Assembly (NCBI GenBank): GCA_023376005.1
Contig: CM042181.1
Coordinates: 16,018,046 to 16,082,045 of the forward strand
Length of the DNA stretch: 64,000 nucleotides
Direction: 5' to 3'
Origin: Doryteuthis pealeii
Taxonomy: Eukaryota > Mollusca > Cephalopoda > Myopsida > Loliginidae
Of the stretch, positions 33,001 to 44,219 are shown in pieces. A program made the translations under genes and the position numbers. Within the stretch, counting starts at the first letter, position 1; each line of letters begins with the position of its first letter. The notes under the pieces were generated by a model, which had not been told where the DNA came from, searched no databases, and worked only from the letters and a program-made list of their open reading frames with translations.

Positions 33001-36000
33001 TCCTGAAGTAGCCTAACTCTAGTGTCTCAAATGTTTCAGGTATTTTTTGAAATGTAATGCTTTTATATACGTAATCTAATGATATTATGTCTTGCGCGCT
33101 ATTCTGCCTTAGTCCCACATATAAATAGCATTAGATTATGGAAACTCCTGAAGTAGCCTAACTCTAGTGTCTCAAATGTTTCAGGTATTTTTGTGAAATG
33201 TAATGCTTTTTATATACGTAATCTAATGATATTATGTCTTGCGCGCTATTTTGCCTTAGTCCCACATATAAATAGCATTAGATTATGGAAACTCCTGAAG
33301 TAGCCTAACTCTAGTGTCTCAAATGTTTCAGGTATTTTTGTGAAATGTAATGCTTTTTATATACGTAATCTAATGATATTATGTCTTGCGCGCTATTTTG
33401 CCTTAGTCCCACATATAAATAGCATTAGATTATGGAAACTCCTGAAGTAGCCTAACTCTAGTGTCTCAAATGTTTCAGGTATTTTGTGAAATGTAATGCT
33501 TTTTATATACGTAATCTAATGATATTATGTCTTGCGTGCTATTCTGCCTTAGTCCCACATATAAATAGCATTAGATTATGGAAACTCCTGAAGTAGCCTA
33601 ACTCTAGTGTCTCAAATGTTTCAGGTATTTTTGTGAAATGTAATGCTTTTTATATACGTAATCTAATGATATTATGTCTTGCGTGCTATTCTGCATTAGT
33701 CCCACATATAAATAGCATTAGATTATGGAAACTCCTGAAGTAGCCTAACTCTAGTGTCTCAAATGTTTCAGGTATTTTTGTGAAATGTAATGCTTTTTAT
33801 ATACGTAATCTAATGATATTATGTCTTGCGCGCTATTTTGCCTTAGTCCCACATATAAATAGCATTAGATTATGGAAACTCCTGAAGTAGCCTAACTCTA
33901 GTGTCTCAAATGTTTCAGGTATTTTTGTGAAATGTAATGCTTTTTATATACGTAATCTAATGATATTATGTCTTGCGTGCTATTCTGCATTAGTCCCACA
34001 TATAAATAGCATTAGATTATGGAAACTCCTGAAGTAGCCTAACTCTAGTGTCTCAAATGTTTCAGGTATTTTTGTGAAATGTAATGCTTTTTATATACGT
34101 AATCTAATGATATTATGTCTTGCGCGCTATTCTGCCTTAGTCCCACATATAAATAGCATTAGATTATGGAAACTCCTGAAGTAGCCTAACTCTAGTGTCT
34201 CAAATGTTTCAGGTATTTTTGTGAAATGTAATGCTTTTTATATACGTAATCTAATGATATTATGTCTTGCGTGCTATTCTGCATTAGTCCCACATATAAA
34301 TAGCATTAGATTATGGAAACTCCTGAAGTAGCCTAACTCTAGTGTCTCAAATGTTTCAGGTATTTTTGTGAAATGTAATGCTTTTTATATACGTAATCTA
34401 ATGATATTATGTCTTGCGCGCTATTTTGCCTTAGTCCCACATATAAATAGCATTAGATTATGGAAACTCCTGAAGTAGCCTAACTCTAGTGTCTCAAATG
34501 TTTCAGGTATTTTTGTGAAATGTAATGCTTTTTATATACGTAATCTAATGATATTATGTCTTGCGTGCTATTCTGCCTTAGTCCCACATATAAATAGCAT
34601 TAGATTATGGAAACTCCTGAAGTAGCCTAACTCTAGTGTCTCAAATGTTTCAGGTATTTTTGTGAAATGTAATGCTTTTTATATACGTAATCTAATGATA
34701 TTATGTCTTGCGTGCTATTCTGCATTAGTCCCACATATAAATAGCATTAGATTATGGAAACTCCTGAAGTAGCCTAACTCTAGTGTCTCAAATGTTTCAG
34801 GTATTTTTGTGAAATGTAATGCTTTTTATATACGTAATCTAATGATATTATGTCTTGCGCGCTATTCTGCATTAGTCCCACATATAAATAGCATTAGATT
34901 ATGGAAACTCCTGAAGTAGCCTAACTCTAGTGTCTCAAATGTTTCAGGTATTTTTGTGAAATGTAATGCTTTTTATATACGTAATCTAATGATATTATGT
35001 CTTGCGTGCTATTCTGCATTAGTCCCACATATAAATAGCATTAGATTATGGAAACTCCTGAAGTAGCCTAACTCTAGTGTCTCAAATGTTTCAGGTATTT
35101 TTGTGAAATGTAATGCTTTTTATATACGTAATCTAATGATATTATGTCTTGCGTGCTATTCTGCATTAGTCCCACATATAAATAGCATTAGATTATGGAA
35201 ACTCCTGAAGTAGCCTAACTCTAGTGTCTCAAATGTTTCAGGTATTTTTGTGAAATGTAATGCTTTTATATACGTAATCTAATGATATTATGTCTTGCGC
35301 GCTATTTTGCATTAGTCCCACATATAAATAGCATTAGATTATGGAAACTCCTGAAGTAGCCTAACTCTAGTGTCTCAAATGTTTCAGGTATTTTTGTGAA
35401 ATGTAATGCTTTTTATATACGTAATCTAATGATATTATGTCTTGCGTGCTATTCTGCATTAGTCCCACATATAAATAGCATTAGATTATGGAAACTCCTG
35501 AAGTAGCCTAACTCTAGTGTCTCAAATGTTTCAGGTATTTTTGTGAAATGTAATGCTTTTTATATACGTAATCTAATGATATTATGTCTTGCGTGCTATT
35601 CTGCATTAGTCCCACATATAAATAGCATTAGATTATGAAACTCCTGAAGTAGCCTAACTCTAGTGTCTCAAATGTTTCAGGTATTTTTGTGAAATGTAAT
35701 GCTTTTTATATACGTAATCTAATGATATTATGTCTTGCGCGCTATTTTGCCTTAGTCCCACATATAAATAGCATTAGATTATGGAAACTCCTGAAGTAGC
35801 CTAACTCTAGTGTCTCAAATGTTTCAGGTATTTTTGTGAAATGTAATGCTTTTTATATACGTAATCTAATGATATTATGTCTTGCGTGCTATTCTGCATT
35901 AGTCCCACATATAAATAGCATTAGATTATGGAAACTCCTGAAGTAGCCTAACTCTAGTGTCTCAAATGTTTCAGGTATTTTTGTGAAATGTAATGCTTTT

Positions 36001-36051
36001 TATATACGTAATCTAATGATATTATGTCTTGCGTGCTATTCTGCATTAGTA
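30061..36051. repeat. 147-bp satellite array, about 40 copies
   Basis: TACGTAATCTAATGATATTA recurs every 147 bases (30281, 30428, 30575 and on to 36005), with occasional 146-base units. Units fall into two main types: GCGCGCTATTTTGCCTTAG and GCGTGCTATTCTGCATTAG. Each unit contains GCATTAGATTA and TAATCTAATG as an inverted pair. The first and last units are diverged. About 1.6 further units lie in each arm of the 26-29 kb palindrome. Confidence 0.97.
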
Positions 36052-36260
36052 CCTTTAACATTATAAAAAAGATTTGTAGTTTTGAAGTAAAGAAAACAAA
36101 TCAAGTCAAATTGCTAACGTAGGGGAGATAACTCTAAAACGCAAAAGCATCATGGGAATTTCAAAAAAGTTTCACACCCTTCAAATTATTACCAACGTTT
36201 TTTACATTTTAATTTTAAAATTAATTTTACATTTATGAATTTTGTAATTTGAATTCATAG
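36052..36260. repeat. Right flank of the satellite-bearing element
   Basis: ACCTTTAACATTATAAAAAA to the AATTTTAAAATTAATTTT segment matches 27360-27535, the centre of the palindrome. The satellite is therefore inside a larger repeated element. Confidence 0.7.
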
Positions 36261-36867
36261 GGCCAGTTTTTTGTTTTTTTTTGTGAAATATTTTCAAAGA
36301 TATAGAGGCTGAATTGTTAATACATTTGCACATAATTAGACAAATATGAAAGACTAGAAAACATAATCTTTATTAGGCATGGGCTCTTTTTGTTGGTTGG
36401 TTGGCTGGTTGGTTGGGTTTGTAATGGTTGAAACAATGGCGTTTGGCTAGTGTTCTAAAAATAGAAAAATGTAGACACACTGGCACCAAGAATTTAAATT
36501 TGGGCGGTAAAATAAGGACCGTTTCTTTTAGATGGGAATAGGAGAGGTAGCAGTAAGAGGAAGATAATAATAGGAGGTAGGATAGTAGTAATTGTAAAGG
36601 TCTCTGAAAGGGACACGTGGAAGAAGGCAGTTGACTACTAGAACCCAGAAGGGAAAGACCAGCTTTCCACGACAGTCCCCGGTAAACTTCAGCTCAGCCT
36701 TCAGCTCCTGGATCCACACGACGGTTTAAGAGGTTACAACCAAGCTTAGTACAACTTGATGTAAAAGCAGAATTTTTCTCAAACCAAAAATAAAACCTCA
36801 TTTAAATCAACAGTTTGTATTTTCTGTTAATAATTCCACAAAGAAGAAATACAACAGGTTTTATGAC

Positions 36868-37160
36868 ATGAGCACCCATATAATAAAAAGGGTTGGGGCT
36901 TGTCAAGGGCAATAGGATTGGGTCAATCATATAGGTGCGAGGGCTTGGTGTGACCAGAGGGGGCATCTCCAGACACCCGTCTAGCCTAAGTAAGGGCCAA
37001 AGTGGAGTGTTGCATGTCATGAACTGCTCAGCCACCATTTTTAAACATTACAGGTTGCCAACCATGGCCAACAGGTGGCCCCATTGGGGGGGGGATTCTA
37101 CTCCTTTACAGAGGTGCAGTTGGATTTTACCTCTTTGCAAAAGTGCAGGGCGGTGTCACT
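36868..37160 (-). mobile_element. Family B retroposon, 5' half
   Basis: Only the 5' region is present (GCACCCATATAATAAAAAGG to CAACAGGTGGCCCCATTGG), more diverged than other copies. Short scraps of the 3' end are also at about 6300-6345, 15196-15240 and 59740-59775. Confidence 0.5.
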
Positions 37161-37364
37161 TTTTGTTAAGAGAGATAGTAAAAAAATATTTTAAGGTTTT
37201 CTATATCTAAAAATAATTACCCAAGATCAGGGAATTGTCCAGCTTTAATGAAATTTTCAACCCTTTATTCATTAATGACTTAATTTTGTAATGAACTAGA
37301 AGCGGCTACCCAGCATCACCTAGGTAGAAGAGAAAGGGGCAAAAAAGTCAGTCCATTAGATCCA

Positions 37365-37959
37365 CTAGCAAATATATGCACCCTCCGGGTGCAAGTATTT
37401 AAGTTTTAATGAAATAAAATATTATGTTAACTTAGAAAGGGTAATGAAACTAAATAAGATGCTGATAAAAAGATTTGAAACAGAGGGGGAACAACTAAAA
37501 CTTGCTTTTTCTTCACTCTTGTCTTTCATTGCTAAAATCTCATAATTTAACTATTTAGTTAAATTAGGAAGTAAAGAATAGAATTATTGTTAATATTGTT
37601 AATGGATTTATCCCCGAGATTTTTGCTCATATTCATTCAGTTAAAACCATACAATTAGAAATCAATAATACTTGAGCACATATTTATTAAAATCAAATTT
37701 TTAATATCAATATGCAAATTAGCCTTCCCATTCACACTGCAAATTACTATATTTTGTATATATAAATACAATCGCATGTTAAAAATATGTAGATATGGTC
37801 AACAGTATTAATAATGTAAAACAATTTTATTAATAATTGAGGTTTGAATAAAATCAAATCATGGAGAATGTGATGTAAATAACTATGAGAATTGTGACTC
37901 GATTAGTAATATAGTTTCGGTTACAGACAGAAAAACACACAATCTCCATTATAATAAGA
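37365..37959 (-). mobile_element. Non-autonomous Helitron, copy 3
   Basis: Complete copy, 595 bp, with perfect hairpin and A/T insertion site. Copies 3 and 4 share a subfamily sequence (TTAACTTAGAAAGGGTAATG) that copies 1 and 2 lack. Confidence 0.82.
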
Positions 37960-38144
37960 TTATCACTGAATCATGAGTTAGATCATCGCATTAAAATCCT
38001 TACATAAAAAAAAGACCTTGCGTTGATCCAGCCTGGTGAGTGCAGAGACATACCGAAAAAAAAAAAAATTGATGTTTCCTATTTTAAATATCAAATGCAA
38101 AAATAAGCCCATGCTGTTACTATTTAAATTTTATTTTTTAATAA

Positions 38145-38505
38145 AGGGTAAGGGTCGCCCCAAGCTGCGATTCAAGGATGTCTGCAAGAATGATCTCAGG
38201 AGCTTTGGCATTGCTCCTTCCAGCTGGAAAAATTTGGCTCAGGACCACCCTTGGTGGCGGCAGACTCTCCGTAGAGGACTGTTCATGTCAGAAGTCACCC
38301 TGATGCAACACCATGAAGCCAAGAGGTCCAGAAAAAAGCAGCGGTAACAAAACACCGGAACATCAACATCTTCAGGAACAGCCTTCAAATGCAACATCTG
38401 TGGTCGAGAATGTTTCTCAAACATTGGACTTCACAGTCACAGAAGGCGCTGTGACTTCAGGGGCACAAAAACTTTATTATAGTCTTCCAAGACTGAAATG
38501 CCAAT
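38145..38505 (+). pseudogene. Non-LTR retrotransposon ORF2 C-terminus, frameshifted
   Basis: The first frame reads KGRPKLRFKDVCKNDLRSFG and WKNLAQDHPWWRQTLRRGL, a common LINE C-terminal block. After a frameshift comes CNICGRECFSNIGLHSH, a C2H2-like finger found at the very end of the same protein type. A stop follows. Confidence 0.7.
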
Positions 38506-38651
38506 AAGATGGCCTACTATAGATTTTTACTTATTTACATGCAAAAATGGATGACTTTTCTACAGATTTATCTCCCTTTCATAATATAATTGCCTACGGT
38601 TTAGTTACATTTTTTCTACAGTACAATACAATTAATTGGTATATAATTTTG

Positions 38652-39174
38652 GGTAATTTATGAGGAAGACCGTCCTGGTCTCCTGCCTCAAAACTTGCTA
38701 ACGGTGAGTGGTGAAAAACCAACCCCAGCTACGATTGAAGTCCGTAGCTGAAGCAATAGATATATTTGAAGATGACTAGATAGATAGATAGTTTTTTTAA
38801 ATTTTATTAAAATATAAAAGAATATCTAGATACTCAGATTTTCTTTTATTCATGTTTGTTTAATGTCTTGTTTTTAGTTTAAATAAACACGAATATCTAA
38901 ATATTTTGATTTTTTTTTTACTTGTAATTGATTGTTGGAAATAAATATATTAAGATAAAATGAAAATACCGAAAAAAAAAAACGTTTTGGATTTTTTTAT
39001 ATGTAAGTGAATGTTGAAAAACCCCCCAAAAAACAAACGCCCCAAGCTGGTTGTTTACTTTCAAGTGACGCTGCCTTGGCTACGGACTTCAATCGTAGCT
39101 GTGTTGGTTTTTCAGCAATCACCGGTGGCAAGTTTTGAGGCAGGAGACCGGGATGCACTTCCTCATAAATTACC
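38652..39174. mobile_element. Family F MITE copy 2
   Basis: Same terminal repeats; target duplication TAATTTTG / TAATTCTG (38644-38651 and 39175-39182) with one mismatch, which suggests an older insertion. The TIRs diverge from copy 1 but keep the CTCCTGCCTC and TCATAAATTACC blocks. Confidence 0.8.
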
Positions 39175-39263
39175 TAATTCTGATCTTTTCGGACTATTGT
39201 CCGCATCTTTATTGTAGTAAGTACAAACATATGAGGCATAAGTGGTATAACATGAGAGGATTT

Positions 39264-39760
39264 TATAATAAAATATCCTATTAAATTTTAATGAAACTGA
39301 ATAAGAATGTAGATAAAAAGATTTTGAATAGAGGGGGTATGATTGAAAAATAGAACAACTTTGAAACTAACTCTTCCATCATTTTCCGTTACTCCCGTCT
39401 TTCATTGGTAAATTTTCCTAATTAAACTGTTTAGTTAAAATAGGAAGTAAAGAATAATATTACAGTTATTTCTTCTTGTTAAGGGATTTCTTTTAAAATT
39501 TATTGAAGAGATTTTTGCTCATATTCAATAAGATAAAACCAAACAATTAGAAATCAATAATACTAAGCATATATTTATTAAAATTAATTTTTTAAGATCA
39601 ATATGCAAATTAGCCTTACCATTCACACTGTAAACCTCTATTTTGTTGTATATATAAATACAATTGCATGTTATTAGTATGTAGATATGGTCAACAGTGT
39701 AAGTAATGTAAAACAATTTTATTAATAATTGAGTTTTAAATAAAAATAAAATCATAAATG
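39264..39760 (-). mobile_element. Truncated Helitron, copy 5
   Basis: The internal part of the Helitron family (AAAAGATTTTGAATAGAGGG to AGTTTTAAATAAAAATAAAA) without either terminus. It is joined directly to dispersed element D at about 39763. Confidence 0.7.
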
Positions 39761-39762
39761 AG

Positions 39763-41175
39763 AGGCTTTGTAGTGAGCTGGAACTTATTGCTCTGAAAGC
39801 AAAAATAAAATGATGAAAGTAAACGCTTTGCGCATCGGCTCAAAATAGAAATATTAAAAATGATAATTTTCAACCAATCAGATACGTTCGCGCCTAAAAA
39901 GAGGTTTTTCAAAAGGACTGATATCGAGTAGAAACAATGATACTCACCATCGCAGTGGGGTTCTAACTACCGTCGAGTTAGCAGACGAGAACAACAGGCA
40001 AGCTGTAACTTAATACAGTCCTTGCATGCTGCTGGCATAATGCAAAGTGGTGGCTGAAGAGTGGGTACTTATCCCTGTTCTTACTAACCCTGAAATCCAA
40101 CAGCCAATCAGAACTCAGGAAATGAACTTGCCTGAGTTCATAATGGAACAATCCAAAGCTCCATATAAGCCACCTACCAAACTCTAGTTTTAGTCTTGCA
40201 TTCATCTTGTAACAGAGTTGAATACTTGACACAAAATCCAACAACAGAAGCTATAAATAACAAGCTTTTCTAAGAACAAGTCAAAAAGATCAAGCAAGCC
40301 TGAATGAGTCCACGTCTCTCGTTTTAAGAAATATCCACCTACTGCTGAAGGTACTACAAACTATAGTTTTCTCTCTCTCTAAATAACTTGATTGCTGATT
40401 TGATTTTGAACAAAACCCTTCCTTTCTAAGTTGGAGTCAACTCAACAACTCTTATTATCTTATTACATGAACATTTAAAAAAGCATTTCTGCAGGACTTT
40501 GCTCAGTATTCTTGATTATTGTAATTTTTGTTTCAATACACATTTTGGTAATTTATGAGGAAGTGCGTCCCGGTCTCCTGCCTCAAAAATTGCTACCTGG
40601 TGACTATCAAAATAACAACCCCAGCTTGTCATAATTCTTGTTTATTTATCGTAATTTGTCATAATTCTTGTTTAGATATGAAGATGGATATATAGTTTTG
40701 AATAGACTGAGATAGATAGATAGATAGATAAACAAACAAAATAATATAGATAGATATGAACAAATGGAGATAGATAGACAGATATTTTCGACAAGTAAAT
40801 GTATTTGGGGGGGGGGGATTGCTTCTTTTTTGTCGTAATTCTTGTTTATTTAAACTAAAAACAAGGCATTAAACAAACATGAATAAAAAAAATCTTAGTA
40901 TCTAAAGTAATATAGATAAATATGAACAAATTGAGATAGATAGATATGAAGATGGATAGTTTTGAATAGACTGAGCTGGGTCATTATTTTAATAGTCACC
41001 GGGTAGCAATTTTTGAGGCAGGAGACCGGGACGCACTTCCTCATAAATTACCCACATTTTATTTGTGAAATGTATGAGTTCTTTGTTTTTCTACCATTAC
41101 ACATGTGTCCTTATGGTGTGATGAGTAAATTATCTAAATATATATAACACTTTACTAATCACCCACCATAACTTA
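39763..41175 (+). mobile_element. Dispersed element D, copy 1, carrying a MITE
   Basis: Homologous to 53098-54505. It contains CCAATCAGATACGTTCGCG near the left end and the family F MITE at 40547-41052. A TATA-like stretch (CATATAAGCC, 40162) suggests a promoter, but the class of the element is not clear. Confidence 0.45.
40547..41052. mobile_element. Family F MITE copy 3, inserted in dispersed element D
   Basis: The TIRs match copy 1. The perfect 8-bp duplication CACATTTT flanks it (40539-40546 and 41053-41060). The host sequence reappears uninterrupted at about 54360-54420 with a single ACATATTTT, confirming insertion. Confidence 0.85.
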
Positions 41176-42103
41176 AAGTAACCTCTATTGGAAATTCCAT
41201 AGTTAATTATCCCCCCTGCCGCTAGGGGGAAAATCGCCTACATCGTATGTTGGCGCCAAACCCAAAAACTTCACTTATCACATAGCAGTTACCAAAGAGA
41301 CGTAAAAACTAAAAGCTCTCATCACTTAGCCCAAAACAGGGCCTACTTATCACGGAGCACCCACTGAGGGTAGTCGCGTAAATAGCGGTCCCTACACTTC
41401 ATCCATCACTTAGCCCAAAAACAGGGCTTACTTCTACGGACAGTTGACCTGGGCGGAGGCATATTTTCACAGCACACTTTCGAAGGCAAAAGCACACCAT
41501 CGAAGGCTGAAGACCAAATAGTCTACTTGAAAAGGGCCCATTCACCGTCATTTTTAAAGAACTGTTAACCAGGGCGAGAAGCTTCTAAATTAGCATCCCC
41601 CATTACTTATCACCAAAGCGGTTACCGAGGAAGAACGAGAAACGTCCGAAAAAGCATCTTATCAACATTTCCTACCAACGAACAGAACACCCCTGTTATC
41701 ACCATTACTCCAAGAAAATTACTTAACTCAGATAAGTCTAGTAGCAAATACCAATAAAATTTGCAACAAGTTCTTGTATTATTTGTCAATACATGTATTA
41801 AATTTCCATTGTGTGTTTGTCTTTTTTGTCCGACAATTTGTCTACAACCACGGAGAAATAAGAGCCCCTTCGAAACCTGTAATTACTCTTACCTCCCAAC
41901 GTGGGTACAAGTGTATACATAAAAACATTCCGACAAAGGTGTACAATGATAACATATTTATTCCGTAGGTGACGAAGATACATCTAAGACAAAGATATAA
42001 AAGAGATACATAAATGCACTATAAGAAGAATTAGGCGTACAATTTCACATTGTAGGGAAAATACATTCACTCTATAAGAGGAATTGGTGTACGACTCGCC
42101 TTG
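41176..42103. other. No gene seen
   Basis: 41220-41700 has several loosely repeated CACTTATCAC / CACTTAGCCC motifs; 41990-42110 and 42690-42810 share CTCTATAAGAGGAAT-type blocks on both sides of the family B copy, so the retroposon has split a small tandem repeat. Confidence 0.5.
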
Positions 42104-42712
42104 TAGGTTTGTTTTACGGCATATCAACCTCAGTGGGTCATTTAATGCCGATAAAGTTTTGAAATAAATCAATTCTTAATGGATAATACAATTTTTTTAT
42201 AAATACATTTTTCTATTTAACCCATAGATGGGACCCTAACAGGTACTACCACTCCGGGTCAGAGTGGACCAGGGAGCAATGGTGATGAATGGGGTGCTCC
42301 ACATTCCCCAAACCTCCACAACTGGAACCTCACCATCAGATAGAGTTTAACGTCATTCCCAGGACATGTAGACCCGCAGTCACCGCCTTCTAGCACCCAT
42401 ATGATAAAAAAGGGGTTGGGGCTTGCCATAAGGGCAATAGGGTTGGGAAAATCATATAGGTGCTAGGGCTTGACGTGACCAGCCAATTGATCGGAGAGGG
42501 TCCTCTCCGACCGCCCGTCTAGCCCAAGATAGGGCCAAAGTGGAGTATTGCAAGTCCTGAACTGCTCATCCACCTGGGTTCTATCCTTAAGCATCACGGG
42601 TCGCCACCTACGGCCAACAGGTGGCCCCAGTGGGGGAGTCTTACCCCTCTGCAGAGGTGCAGTCGGTTCATTCTAACGCCCCAGCCGACAGGGCGGTCGC
42701 CTCGTAGGGAAA
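42104..42712 (-). mobile_element. Family B retroposon, longest copy
   Basis: About 600 bp. On the minus strand it runs from CCGCCCTGTCGGCTGGGG to GATATGCCGTAAAACAAAC. Other copies are shortened at the 5' side and share the 3' end with an AAAC-type tail, as expected for target-primed reverse transcription. No frame is conserved, so it may be a SINE or the 3' end of a LINE. Confidence 0.65.
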
Positions 42713-43099
42713 ATACATACACTCTGTAAGAGGAATAGGTGTATGACTTGCGTTGTAGGGAAATTACATACGCTCTATTAGAGGAATAGGTGTATGACTT
42801 GTGTCATAGGGAATGTCACTTACTGGCAGTTGGTTGGGGGACAAAGCCCCCCACCTAAGAGTTAGAGATGACAAGTGCCTAGACCATGTTAACTTGTTGA
42901 TGGCCTGAGTGAAAAAAAAAAAACAGAATTCAGATTTCCCGGCTTGTAGCCAAATACCAACGCCACCTGTCAGCGAACGAACCGCAGCAAGGGAAGATAA
43001 CTCATTTTACTGACCTAATAGGGGTTTCTGGTGTTTTACAGGTTTAAAGTAGCTGGGATATTCTTGGTTGCGTGTTCTTAGGGTTTTTATGCTTTTACC

Positions 43100-43340
43100 C
43101 CATCTCATTTGGTATTGCGCTGAAAAAGAAAGAATTTAAGGAACGAAAAGGAAAGAGACAGAGACAGAAGGTGTTTTATGACTTAGGCTTTATTGACCGG
43201 GTCATAATCACCTGTGGCAAAGGGATATCCCCCTGGCCTAGGAAGTGACTACACTCACTTAAGGCCTGACTCCAAATGACCGAGAGATTCTTTTGGGGGC
43301 CAGGGGATAGTCCTTTTTGTCAAACATGTGCAGAGGGTTT
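43100..43340 (+). repeat. Dispersed family C, copy 5
   Basis: Same blocks as the 19665 copy (TGACTTAGGCTTTATTGACC, ATATCCCCCTGGCC). Confidence 0.6.
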
Positions 43341-43486
43341 AGGGTTAGTTTAATGGGAAAATAAATGAATAATTTATCAGTCAAGAGTGGTTCCCTTTGT
43401 TTATGTTGGACTTATAGGAAATAACCCAGCAAGGTTTAATTAGTTTTGTTAGAAGATATTTTGTTTTCAAATTGATAATTTATTTT

Positions 43487-43722
43487 GGACCATATGACCT
43501 TAAGGCACGCACCACCCCTTTTGCGATTTCAATTCGTGGTGACATTTTTTCCATTTACACCGTCACAGACGATTTTTAGAGTTTTTTTAATTATAAAACT
43601 AAACCCTAACCCTAACCCCTACCCCTAACCCCTAACAAACAACCGGATTTTTACAATATAAATGAGAAAAGTGTCCCCACGAGCCGAGATCGCGGAAGAA
43701 GTGCCTTAAGGTCATATGGTCC
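43487..43722. mobile_element. Palindromic MITE (GGACCATATG family), complete
   Basis: A 236-bp near-palindrome: GGACCATATGACCTTAAGG at one end and its reverse complement at the other. The hinge holds CCCTAACCCTAACCCC telomere-like repeats. Confidence 0.75.
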
Positions 43723-44144
43723 TTTTTTTCTTAGTTTACCGTTGACTGGACTTACATTTACAAGAGGACATACTTTTCGAAAACACCGTCTATGTTTATT
43801 TGCAATTAAAAGAAAACGTTGTGTATATATCATTAATTTATTGATTTAAAAGTTATAGGTTCTTTATTATTTTTTTTTTTCTGTGTTCATCTTTCATCTT
43901 TTATATAAAAAAAAAAGGTATGCTAATAAACACTGACGGTGTATTCTAAAAATATGTCCCCTTTTTTTAGATGATCCAAATCAAAGAGAGATATGCGTTT
44001 ATTCTCTGATTTATTTTATATCTCAAGGGAACTGTAAGTACCCTAATCAGCTTTGGGGCCTTTGTGCAAGATTAAATAAACAAAGCTTAGTAAATAATAG
44101 CAAATATAAAAAGGGGAGAAAGAAAAGGGGGATTAGAGTTAAGC

Positions 44145-44147
<3 letters not shown>

Positions 44148-44218
<71 letters not shown>
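44148..44218. repeat. (AG)n microsatellite
   Basis: About 35 GA units. Similar shorter tracts are at 165-200 and 57920-57940. Confidence 0.97.

Positions 44219-44219
<1 letters not shown>

Noticed and set aside
30061..36051. CRISPR-like array
   Set aside because: No spacers: the whole 147-bp unit is repeated, in a eukaryotic context.
36528..36719. 63-codon minus-strand frame
   Set aside because: No splice context, no recognisable motif, lies between a satellite flank and a retroposon.
43580..43640. True interstitial telomere
   Set aside because: Only a few mixed CCCTAA/CCCCTAA units, and they are the hinge of a palindromic MITE.
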